Assembly: GCA_023251005.1 (NCBI GenBank)
Contig: JAHEZR010000042.1
Coordinates: 1 to 7,563, forward strand
Source: Ignavibacteriota bacterium
GTDB taxonomy: Bacteria > Bacteroidota > UBA10030 > JAHEZR01
Reading direction: 5' to 3'
Length of the DNA stretch: 7,563 nt
Shown piece after piece: positions 1-6,738 of this stretch. The translations under genes were made by a program, and so were the position numbers. Positions within the stretch are counted from its first letter, which is position 1. Every line of letters starts with the position of its first letter. A model generated the notes under the pieces. That model was not told the origin of the DNA. It made no database searches and was given only the letters and a program-made list of their open reading frames with translations.

Positions 1-1232
1 GTCCGCTTGAGATCGGGCCAGACACCGTGCTCAATGAGGGCATCGAGGGCGTTGAGGACGAGATAGCCGCCGTCGGCCTCAAGGAGTGAACCTGGCTTAA
101 TCTGCATAAAGTTCGTTCTCCACGCTCCTCCCTTGTCGATGATTCGCTCGATGGTGCCAAAGAGATTCCGATACCTCGGGTTTGTTTCTATGACAATTGG
201 GATCCCTTTTGTTGAGGAGTTGTCGACGAGCACATTCACCTGATACTCTAAGAAGCGCTCTTCATCGCTCGGGGCCGCTTTCGGGAAGATGGAAGTCTCC
301 GGTTGCACTTCCTCTTTCTTAAAGCGAGATAGGTTATTCATGATGTGATCCTGGACGTCGCTAAAATACGAATGGAGCTTGGCGTTATCGTATCGCGCTT
401 TGATTGCATCAATACTTTCTTTCACGAGAGGGAGTGCGATCTTCGCATCAAGGTCATCGAACGACTCCTTAGCCTTCCGTTCTATGTTTCGCATCTCACG
501 AAAAACGAGCTCCATCTGAGAGTCCAGCGCCGCATGGATCTCCGCGATGGTCTTGTATTGCTCCTCGGGAAATTCTCCCTTATCCACCATTTGCCGAAGT
601 TGGTCGATCGCGACTGTCTGTCCGTTTACGACGGGTGAGATCTCTGGCTTAACGACGGGCCCAACCTGAACCTGCACCAACTCGAATTGCTTTTCCTTCA
701 CTTTCTTTTCGAAATCTTTCAGGACACTTCGCTGACGACTTTGGAAATGCTCGAGAACGGATTTCCTCTGTTCCTCATATCGCCGACTCTCGAATACTGC
801 GGGAATGTTCTTCACTAGATCCTCTACCAGCGCATCCATATCTTCCTTCAACGCGTTCCCTTTTCCTGCTGGGAGCGAGATCATGATCGGCTCATCGGAG
901 TTCTTGAAACTGTGGACGTAACACTTATCCATAAGCGTTGTCGGTCGATCAGCGAATTCTTGCAAGAGGCGTTTGATGGTTGTCGTTCTTCCAGTCCCGG
1001 AGAAACCGGTGACAAAGATGTTGTAACCGAAGTGCCTCATACCGAGGCCAACTCGGAGTGCACGCAGAGCCCGGTTCTGTCCGATAATCTCCTTTGCGGG
1101 CTTCACTTGATCGGTAGTTTCAAACCCGAGGGAATTTGGGTCGCAGTGCCAGCGAAGATCCTTGATCGGGACTTCCGGGTGGCTGTTCTTATTAGCGAGT
1201 TTTGGTGAATGGGAGGATCTTGAGGCTTTCAT
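1..1232 (-). CDS. Lon-like AAA protease (LonC/AAA_32 type), N-terminal part; runs off left edge
   Basis: The minus frame is open from an ATG at 1232 to the window edge, giving 410 codons and no stop. Residues 48-90 hold the conserved block IIGQNRALRAL...GYNIFVTG followed by a P-loop, GFSGTGRTT (76-84). A region of roughly 300 residues rich in charged residues follows; about 145-310 is likely helical or coiled coil. A second family block, GSLLEADGGYLVLNALDAL (381-399) then WPDLKR, is the Walker B region. This layout matches the Lon-like family with a long insertion between the Walker motifs; members are about 800 residues with a C-terminal Ser-Lys Lon protease domain, which would lie left of the window. 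The protein is presumably cytosolic and acts in protein turnover. Oddities: Arg82 replaces the Walker A lysine and Asn394 sits where Walker B usually has Asp, so ATP hydrolysis is uncertain. The start lies 28 bp after rodA with no visible Shine-Dalgarno; it is supported by the family blocks beginning near residue 22. Family call is firm, activity is not. Confidence 0.88.
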   Translation of the reverse strand, partial: MKASRSSHSPKLANKNSHPEVPIKDLRWHCDPNSLGFETTDQVKPAKEIIGQNRALRALRVGLGMRHFGYNIFVTGFSGTGRTTTIKRLLQEFADRPTTLMDKCYVHSFKNSDEPIMISLPAGKGNALKEDMDALVEDLVKNIPAVFESRRYEEQRKSVLEHFQSRQRSVLKDFEKKVKEKQFELVQVQVGPVVKPEISPVVNGQTVAIDQLRQMVDKGEFPEEQYKTIAEIHAALDSQMELVFREMRNIERKAKESFDDLDAKIALPLVKESIDAIKARYDNAKLHSYFSDVQDHIMNNLSRFKKEEVQPETSIFPKAAPSDEERFLEYQVNVLVDNSSTKGIPIVIETNPRYRNLFGTIERIIDKGGAWRTNFMQIKPGSLLEADGGYLVLNALDALIEHGVWPDLKR

Positions 1233-1260
1233 AAGTCGAGGTCAAATAAAATTCCGTGGA

Positions 1261-2478
1261 TCAGTATTCCTTCCGGGTAGAATAAACATTCATCAGAAGG
1301 CCAACCATAATCAAGGAGGTAACCAGCGACGAGCCGCCATAACTGAGGAACGGCAGGGGGATGCCGATCACCGGCGTCAATCCCATGGACATCCCAATGT
1401 TGATGAAAATGTGGATGGCAAAGATGGAGGTGATGCCGATCGCCGTCAGACTCGCAAATTTATTTTTTGCTATCGAGGCAGTACGAACGCCACGAAAGAG
1501 CAAGAAGATAAAAAGAGATAAAACGACCACCGCACCGATAAAGCCGAACTCTTCTCCGGGCACGCAGAAAATAAAATCCGTCCATTGTGCCGGAATGAAC
1601 CGAAGCTGTGTTTGTGTGCCTTGAAGGAATCCTCTCCCAAAGAGTCCCCCTGAGCCGATTGCGACTTTCGCTTGGAGTGCGTTGTATCCGGCCCCCAAAG
1701 GATCGACGTCGGGCGAGAGGAACGTCGCAATGCGCTTCTGCTGATAGAGCGGAAGCCTACTGAAGACATATTGTACCGCAACTCCAACAACAACGGACGT
1801 TGAGAAAACCACGGTTGACGTGAAGAAATCCCTTCTGAGCACCAGGAGAAGCACCAAGACACCAATAATTGCAACGATGAAGCTGGTTGTATTCACCAGC
1901 GCAGCGGCAGCGACAATCACTGGGGAGATCATCGCAAGCGCTGTAAAGACCGATGCTCCAGCCCAATAGAGGATCGCAGGGAACATTGCAAAGAAGACCA
2001 CCGCTGTCCCGGCATCGGGCTGGAGGATGATGAGCGTAACTGGCAAGAGCAGAAGTGCCGTTGTCGTGATGAGTCCTTTTGTGCTTTCAATCTCTGTCGT
2101 CGGTTTTGATAGGTAGGCCGCAAAGGCGAGGACCGTCGTGAGTTTTGCAAACTCGGACGGCTGGCCACCAATCACTCCAAAACCAACCCAGCTTGTCGCT
2201 CCGGAAACAGTTTTGCCGCGCCCGAGAACGAAAATGAGAAGGAGGACTGAGACCAGATAGAGCGGGATTGCAGCGGACTGAAAAAGACGACGCGGCATTA
2301 GCATCACCAGTGCCATACCGAGGAAGCCGGTCACTGCCCAGACAACCTGCCGATGAAAATTCACCGAGGCTCCTGCCGTGTGGGTAGCGCTGTAAACAGA
2401 TACGAGCCCGATGATTACAAGGGCGAGGACAGTGAAAAACGTCTTGAAGTCAAAATATTCTTTGAAGTAGGCGTTCAT
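1261..2478 (-). CDS. rodA: RodA, SEDS-family peptidoglycan glycosyltransferase
   Basis: This 405-residue polytopic membrane protein belongs to the SEDS family. With PBP2 it forms the elongasome synthase, polymerising lipid II into glycan strands during side-wall growth. Family signatures seen: [18 protein letters not shown] (96-113), [11 protein letters not shown] (152-162), [20 protein letters not shown] (265-284), [12 protein letters not shown] (293-304) and [14 protein letters not shown] (372-385). Asp301 in the TDFIF motif aligns with the essential aspartate of known RodA proteins. The N-terminus (1-12) is short and cytoplasmic, with the first membrane span at about 13-30. The protein is some 35 residues longer than E. 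coli RodA (370); the extra length seems to lie in a hydrophobic middle part at about 175-240. The start ATG overlaps the mrdA stop by 4 bp (ATGA), which suggests translational coupling; no clear Shine-Dalgarno is visible. FtsW is the alternative SEDS member, but the mre/PBP2 context strongly favours RodA. Confidence 0.96.
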   Translation of the reverse strand: MNAYFKEYFDFKTFFTVLALVIIGLVSVYSATHTAGASVNFHRQVVWAVTGFLGMALVMLMPRRLFQSAAIPLYLVSVLLLIFVLGRGKTVSGATSWVGFGVIGGQPSEFAKLTTVLAFAAYLSKPTTEIESTKGLITTTALLLLPVTLIILQPDAGTAVVFFAMFPAILYWAGASVFTALAMISPVIVAAAALVNTTSFIVAIIGVLVLLLVLRRDFFTSTVVFSTSVVVGVAVQYVFSRLPLYQQKRIATFLSPDVDPLGAGYNALQAKVAIGSGGLFGRGFLQGTQTQLRFIPAQWTDFIFCVPGEEFGFIGAVVVLSLFIFLLFRGVRTASIAKNKFASLTAIGITSIFAIHIFINIGMSMGLTPVIGIPLPFLSYGGSSLVTSLIMVGLLMNVYSTRKEY

Positions 2479-4286
2479 TGTGTTGAGATAGCCTGGAGAT
2501 TTGTCGCAGGAGGCTTCGGACGTGCACTCTCCTCTTTCAGATATTTATCAATCAGTTTTCCTGCAAGGGGAGCCGCCTGCGTGCCGCCAAATCCGGCGTT
2601 TTCCATGAGCACAGAAACAGCAATCCGAGGGTTGTCGACAGGGGCAAACCCGATAAACCATGCGTGAGCTTTTCCATGGGGATTTTCTGCGGTTCCCGTT
2701 TTCCCTGCAATGTCGATTCCAGGGATGCGGGCTGCTCTTCCCGTCCCCCCATCCCCATTGACGACAAGATACATTGCCCTGCGCATGAGATCCCATACTT
2801 CCGGGTCGACGGGAATCGGTCTGCTCGTCTGAAACACGGAATCGATCTTTCCAATCCTTTTATTATCGATCGCTCGAACTGCATGTGGCTGATAGATCGT
2901 TCCGCCATTCGCGAGTGCCATCGCATAAGAGGCCATCTGCAGTGGAGACGCACCCAACTCGCCTTGCCCGATTGCAAGGCTCACGAGGTATCCCTTTGTC
3001 CACTTTCCCTTCCCGTAGACCTTGTCAAAATATTCTTCCGAAGGGAGAAGCCCAGCCGTCTCCTCACCGATATCGATTCCCGTCGGTGAGCCGAATCCGT
3101 AAAGCGCCCCATACTTCGTCCAAAGATCGAATCCAGTCTTCAGCATTAAGTTATAAAAGAACACGTTACAGGATTTTTCAATTGCCTCGACCACATTTAC
3201 AGAACCGTGTCCGGTTGTCGTATGGCACTTGAAAATTCTGTTTCCGAACCGGAAGGATGCCCGACAGGTAATTCGCCAATTCGTATCGATGATTTTTTCT
3301 TGGAGGGCGGCAGTTGCCAACACCATCTTGAAGGTTGAGCCCGGAGGATACCGCGTCATCGTCGCGCGGTTGAAGAGAGGTTTATCACTGTGGGAGTTCA
3401 GAGAATCCCAAATCTCTGGGGGTGTGACGCCGCTGAAGTTTGCCAGATCGTAATCAGGCTTGCTCGCCAGCGCAAGGATTTCCCCATTACGCGGATCGAG
3501 TGCTGCGATCGCCCCACGCTTGTCCTTCAGTAGCTCTTCTGCAAGCGCCTGAAGTTCCGCGTCAATGGAGAGGTAGAGATCGAACCCCTCTCTTGGCGAA
3601 ATATCGTTCTTCCCATTATCGAGGGGACCAATGATTTGTCCTCGCGCATTTACGAGACTGTACTCAAATCCCTTTTCTCCACGAAGCACCGCCTCGTATT
3701 TTGCCTCGAGGCCACCTGCTCCAATGAGGTCGCCGGGCTTGTAAAATGCGCCCGCGTCGATGAGTTGTCGGTCAGAAATCTCACGCGCGTAGCCAAGGAG
3801 ATGAGAAGCTCTCGCATCCGTGCGATAAGATCGGCGCGTTTCCACCTGATAACCGACGCCGGGCAGCCGGTCTCGATTCTCTTCGACTAATGCAAGTGTC
3901 CGAAATTCTACGTCACGCTTGACGCGGGCAGGAGCGAAAACAGAATATTGCCGTCCACGCTTGATGCGCTCCTTGATGATACTTGTGTCGATGTTCAGGA
4001 TAGACGAAAGAAGGGGAAGAGCATGTTCTTTGAATTCACTCGGTGTAACGGTGATCGTATACGCTGCGCGGCTGTCGACGAGGAGCTTCTTGTTCCGATC
4101 AAAAATGTAGCCTCGGATAGGCTCTCTCACGACGGTGCGGATGCTGTTCTCTTCCGCCTTCTTTCCGTATTGCGCCTCACTCACAAGCTGCAACTGAAAG
4201 AGGCGTACGATGAACAACAATGCCACCAGTGAGATGATCACGTAGAATGCTCTGCTGCGTGTAGCCTGTAGAGATTCTTCAGTCAT
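2475..4286 (-). CDS. mrdA: PBP2, elongasome peptidoglycan transpeptidase
   Basis: This 603-residue class B penicillin-binding protein crosslinks the glycan strands made by RodA; its active domain faces the periplasm. A short cytoplasmic tail leads to one membrane anchor (about 13-32). The pedestal/dimerisation domain includes [12 protein letters not shown] (54-65). The transpeptidase domain spans about 255-582 and all three catalytic motifs are intact: STFK (317-320, nucleophile Ser317), SCN (372-374) and KTGT (529-532). The C-terminal [16 protein letters not shown] stretch (562-577) is typical of PBP2. Cys341, Cys354, His360 and Cys373 sit where E. coli PBP2 binds zinc, giving a likely Cys3His site. 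The length is close to the usual 600-650. The gene overlaps both neighbours by 4 bp (mreD stop/mrdA start and mrdA stop/rodA start, both ATGA). An AG-rich stretch with TAGGG about 10 bases before the ATG may serve as a ribosome site. The division enzyme PBP3/FtsI is the alternative, but the mre/rodA context argues against it. Confidence 0.96.
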   Translation of the reverse strand: MTEESLQATRSRAFYVIISLVALLFIVRLFQLQLVSEAQYGKKAEENSIRTVVREPIRGYIFDRNKKLLVDSRAAYTITVTPSEFKEHALPLLSSILNIDTSIIKERIKRGRQYSVFAPARVKRDVEFRTLALVEENRDRLPGVGYQVETRRSYRTDARASHLLGYAREISDRQLIDAGAFYKPGDLIGAGGLEAKYEAVLRGEKGFEYSLVNARGQIIGPLDNGKNDISPREGFDLYLSIDAELQALAEELLKDKRGAIAALDPRNGEILALASKPDYDLANFSGVTPPEIWDSLNSHSDKPLFNRATMTRYPPGSTFKMVLATAALQEKIIDTNWRITCRASFRFGNRIFKCHTTTGHGSVNVVEAIEKSCNVFFYNLMLKTGFDLWTKYGALYGFGSPTGIDIGEETAGLLPSEEYFDKVYGKGKWTKGYLVSLAIGQGELGASPLQMASYAMALANGGTIYQPHAVRAIDNKRIGKIDSVFQTSRPIPVDPEVWDLMRRAMYLVVNGDGGTGRAARIPGIDIAGKTGTAENPHGKAHAWFIGFAPVDNPRIAVSVLMENAGFGGTQAAPLAGKLIDKYLKEESARPKPPATNLQAISTQ

Positions 4287-4783
4287 CGTGGAAGAACCCT
4301 ATCTCCTCTCACGCGTGAATATCCAAAGATGGGCAGGAAGCTCAGCGCGGAGGTGTAAAGAGATGTTGTCACACCGAAAAAGATAATCGTTCGAAAGAAT
4401 GGAAAGTCGCTGCCTTGCACAAATATCGAAAAATAAATCAAATTGTGAACGAGCGCACCGATCAGCACGATGATCGCAAACCGATACGTTGCTAATGTCT
4501 GATCAGTTTTCTCCTCATCGAAGAAGTAACCTCCGACAAACCCGCAAACAGTCTTTGAAAGAGCGGAAAGTCCGAGAAAGTTGCCACTGATAATATCCAT
4601 GATGAAGCCGAGAATGAATCCTGCAACCGTCGCGTGAATCTGTCCGTGCCTTAGTGCGAGGTAGGCGATCCACACGACAAGGATATCGGGTGTTACGTTT
4701 TCAATTGAGACAAAGCGAACAAACGTTGTTTGAAGAATAATGAGAGCAACGGTAATCAGTCCATAGCGGATCGATACGGTCAT
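4283..4783 (-). CDS. mreD: MreD, rod-shape membrane protein
   Basis: This is a small, very hydrophobic protein of 166 residues, the usual MreD length. Apparent membrane segments lie at about 6-22, 32-47, 50-66, 72-88, 101-121 and 132-153. The stretch AGFILGFIMDIISGNFLGLSAL (54-75) matches the conserved MreD motif with Asp63 inside a membrane segment. MreD is an integral inner-membrane partner of MreC and the PBP2-RodA complex; it has no known enzyme activity. Primary sequence in this family is poorly conserved, so the call rests on that motif, the hydrophobic profile and, above all, the position between mreC and mrdA. The start lies 18 bp after the mreC stop, with a weak purine stretch GAAGAG ending 4 bases before the ATG. 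Its stop overlaps the mrdA start by 4 bp. Confidence 0.93.
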   Translation of the reverse strand: MTVSIRYGLITVALIILQTTFVRFVSIENVTPDILVVWIAYLALRHGQIHATVAGFILGFIMDIISGNFLGLSALSKTVCGFVGGYFFDEEKTDQTLATYRFAIIVLIGALVHNLIYFSIFVQGSDFPFFRTIIFFGVTTSLYTSALSFLPIFGYSRVRGDRVLPR

Positions 4784-4801
4784 CAGGCTCTTCTATCAGC
4801 A

Positions 4802-5629
4802 CTACCGGAGAACTTTTTCCTCAAATTTCACACGTGACGAGTCGGGCTGGAATTTTACCACGAATACCTCTTCAAGTGTCGAGAAATCAACCGCATTTTC
4901 GATTTCAATGGTTTTGAAAAGTGTTCCGGGTTGTTCTTTCACCGATGCGACAACGCCAATCCGAATGTTTGGAGGATACGTGTTGCTGTATTCCGAGGTT
5001 TCCACCATGTCTCCCGCTTTCACATCGAGGGTCTTTGGAACGTTTTTTAGGAGAGAATACGTTCCGCCCTCCCAAGAAAGAATTCCGTCCACGCGACTTC
5101 GCTGATCGCGCGCACTCGCACGAAAATCACGGTTCAGAACAATCTGACCAACCGAGTAATCCCCGCTTGTTGCGATGATTTTTCCAGCAAGACCTGCGTC
5201 GGTGATCATCGGCATACCGGCAGTTACTCCATCTTTCTCTCCCACATCCAGCGTGATCGTGTTTCTCAGAAGATGGAGAGTTTTTCCGACGACTTTTGCT
5301 GGGACGAATCCATTACGAGTGGTCTCTTTCAGCCCCAGAAGGTGACGGAGACGAATGTTTTCAAGCTTTGCCTCGCGTAATTGATTGACCTCGTCGGCAA
5401 GATTAACGTTCGTATGCCGGAGGATTTCATTTTCTTTTTCGAGTAGGAAAAAATTCGGGAGAAAAGTGACTGTTTCCTGGATTCTTCCGACGACTCCGAG
5501 TGCAAGCGCACGAATCCGGCGGACTTGCTGGTTATCATTCTGTGAAATAAGAGAAACCGAGATAATGACGAGGGCCGAGAGGATGAAATACTCTTTGAAT
5601 TGCCGCACTATGTGAAACAACCGCTGCAT
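4802..5629 (-). CDS. mreC: MreC, periplasmic rod-shape scaffold protein
   Basis: This 275-residue protein has the standard MreC layout: a short cytoplasmic N-terminus, one membrane span (about 14-29), a coiled coil (about 62-100, rich in Glu, Leu and Asn) and a periplasmic beta-barrel domain (about 101-262). Family features seen include AKVVGKTLHLLRNTITLDVGEKDGV (111-135, read in two parts), GMPMITDAGLAGKI (138-151) and SRVDGILSWEG (178-188). MreC links cytoplasmic MreB to the wall synthases and is thought to switch on PBP2-RodA. The chosen ATG at 5629 has the clearest Shine-Dalgarno in the window, AGGGG with 5-base spacing, and gives a proper basic N-terminus before the membrane span. It follows mreB by 35 bp and precedes mreD by 18 bp. 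The N-terminal FKEYFILSAL region resembles Bacteroidota-type MreC as I recall it, which is only supportive. Confidence 0.96.
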   Translation of the reverse strand: MQRLFHIVRQFKEYFILSALVIISVSLISQNDNQQVRRIRALALGVVGRIQETVTFLPNFFLLEKENEILRHTNVNLADEVNQLREAKLENIRLRHLLGLKETTRNGFVPAKVVGKTLHLLRNTITLDVGEKDGVTAGMPMITDAGLAGKIIATSGDYSVGQIVLNRDFRASARDQRSRVDGILSWEGGTYSLLKNVPKTLDVKAGDMVETSEYSNTYPPNIRIGVVASVKEQPGTLFKTIEIENAVDFSTLEEVFVVKFQPDSSRVKFEEKVLR

Positions 5630-5634
5630 ATCAT

Positions 5635-5639
5635 CCCCT
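5635..5639 (-). promoter_or_regulatory. Shine-Dalgarno of mreC
   Basis: Read on the minus strand, AGGGG lies 5 bases before the mreC ATG. It is the only convincing Shine-Dalgarno among the gene starts in this window and it fixes the mreC start. mreB, rodA and the Lon-like gene show none, and mreD and mrdA have only weak purine stretches. Confidence 0.6.
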
Positions 5640-5664
5640 GAGGTGAATTCGGCGGGCAGGTACC

Positions 5665-6690
5665 TCAGTAGCGCCGGCTCTTGATGAGGACTTTCGAGTA
5701 CTGGGTGATATTTTCCAAGACCTTTCCGGTCCCCCGGACTACAGCCGTCAGCGGATCTTCCGCAACATGGACGGGGAGACCCGTCTCCAGCCGCAGTCGT
5801 TCATCTAACCCCTTGAGAAGTGCGCCCCCACCGGTGAGCATGATGCCGCGATCAAGAATGTCGGAGGAGAGCTCTGGCGGTGTTCGCTCAAGTGCGAGCT
5901 TCACGGCATTCACAATCTGAGATATACACTCATTGAGCGACTCACGGATCTCAGCAGAACTTCCCTCCGTCGTTTTTGGGACGGCGTTCACGAGATCACG
6001 CCCTTTGACCTGGATCGTGATTTCTTCTTTCAATGGCATCGCAGACCCAACTTCGCACTTAATTGCTTCGGCGGTCCGTTCGCCGATGAGCAAATTGTGG
6101 TTCTTCTTAAAATACTGGACGATGGCGTTGTTCATTTCGTCGCCCGCGATGCGAATGGACTCTTCGTTCACCAAGCCAGAAAGTGCAATGATTGCGATTT
6201 CAGTAGTTCCACCGCCGATATCAACCACCATGTTGCCGACCGGCGCATCAACATCAAGTCCGATGCCGATTGCCGCCGCCATCGGCTCGGCGATGAGGTG
6301 GACTTCCTTCGCGCCAGCATGTTCGGCAGAGTCGCGCACTGCTCGTTTTTCTACTTCGGTGATACCACTTGGCACAGAGATGACAATCCGTCGGCTTGGC
6401 ATCCAGTTCGCATGGATCTTCTTGATGAATTCCCTCAGCATTCCTTCCGCGATTTCAAAATCGGCGATGACGCCGTCCTTCATTGGCCGAATGGTCCGGA
6501 TATCCCGATGGGTACGGCCAACCATCTCTCTCGCCTCGTTCCCGATGGCAACGATTTTCTTTGTGTTTCTGTCGAAGGCGACAGTGGAGGGCTCGTGGAG
6601 GACGAGGCCCTTGCCTTTCATCCAGATCTTCGTGTTTGCAGTGCCGAGATCAATTGCGAGATCGGCGGAGAAAAGAGAGAAGAGGCCCAT
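5665..6690 (-). CDS. mreB: MreB, actin-like rod-shape filament protein
   Basis: This 341-residue protein is a full-length bacterial actin (usual length 335-350). The nucleotide-binding elements are all present: phosphate-1 loop DLGTANT (14-20), catalytic Glu135 in AEPMAAAIG (134-142), phosphate-2 loop DIGGGTTE (157-164), and the adenosine loop TGGGALLKGL (286-295). The hydrophobic N-terminus MGLFSLFSA is the expected membrane-binding patch. MreB binds ATP, forms double filaments on the inner face of the membrane and orients the MreCD-PBP2-RodA machine. The ATG at 6690 is chosen because the N-terminal patch and the phosphate-1 loop spacing match the family; no Shine-Dalgarno is visible. It lies 48 bp after purH across an AT-rich spacer and 35 bp before mreC. 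It is the first gene of the rod-shape block, so a promoter could sit in the spacer or inside purH, but I cannot place one with confidence. Confidence 0.98.
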   Translation of the reverse strand: MGLFSLFSADLAIDLGTANTKIWMKGKGLVLHEPSTVAFDRNTKKIVAIGNEAREMVGRTHRDIRTIRPMKDGVIADFEIAEGMLREFIKKIHANWMPSRRIVISVPSGITEVEKRAVRDSAEHAGAKEVHLIAEPMAAAIGIGLDVDAPVGNMVVDIGGGTTEIAIIALSGLVNEESIRIAGDEMNNAIVQYFKKNHNLLIGERTAEAIKCEVGSAMPLKEEITIQVKGRDLVNAVPKTTEGSSAEIRESLNECISQIVNAVKLALERTPPELSSDILDRGIMLTGGGALLKGLDERLRLETGLPVHVAEDPLTAVVRGTGKVLENITQYSKVLIKSRRY

Positions 6691-6701
6691 GAATCATCAA
6701 T

Positions 6702-6729
6702 TCAAAAATTAAAAGTCAAAAATCAAAAT
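6702..6729. repeat. degenerate 7-bp tandem repeat in the purH-mreB spacer
   Basis: On the plus strand four heptads follow directly: tcaaaaa, ttaaaag, tcaaaaa, tcaaaat (28 bp). Two copies are identical and the others differ at one to two or three positions. The array fills most of the 48-bp spacer and is far more AT-rich than the flanking genes. Short degenerate heptamer arrays of this kind (STRR-like) are known in intergenic regions of cyanobacteria and some other bacteria; whether this one belongs to a dispersed family cannot be told from one window. On the mreB sense strand it reads as T-rich tracts ending about 12 bases before the start codon, so it could also affect transcription or initiation. 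Confidence 0.6.
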
Positions 6730-6738
6730 TTGTTGGGA

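Noticed and set aside
345..1208. Plus-strand open frames at the left end
   Set aside because: The minus strand here is continuously open and carries clear Lon-like family motifs, so these plus-strand frames are shadows.
1233..1260. Terminator or separate promoter between rodA and the Lon-like gene
   Set aside because: The 28-bp spacer holds no inverted repeat and is too short for a full promoter with confidence.
4310..4319. Perfect 10-bp palindrome TCACGCGTGA near the end of mreD
   Set aside because: It is inside a coding region. Several 10-bp palindromes are expected by chance in a window of this size, and there is no loop, T-tract or repeat of the motif.
5933..6712. 259-codon plus-strand open frame opposite mreB
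   Set aside because: It is fully antisense to the conserved mreB gene, rich in Ser, Pro, Ile and Arg as expected from reversed coding sequence, and has no recognisable domain.
6691..6738. Possible Bacteroidota-type promoter (TAnnTTTG-like) in the mreB leader
   Set aside because: The best match, TAATTTTTG, has one base too many in the spacer and would start transcription almost at the mreB ATG. Any match in so T-rich a tract is weak evidence.
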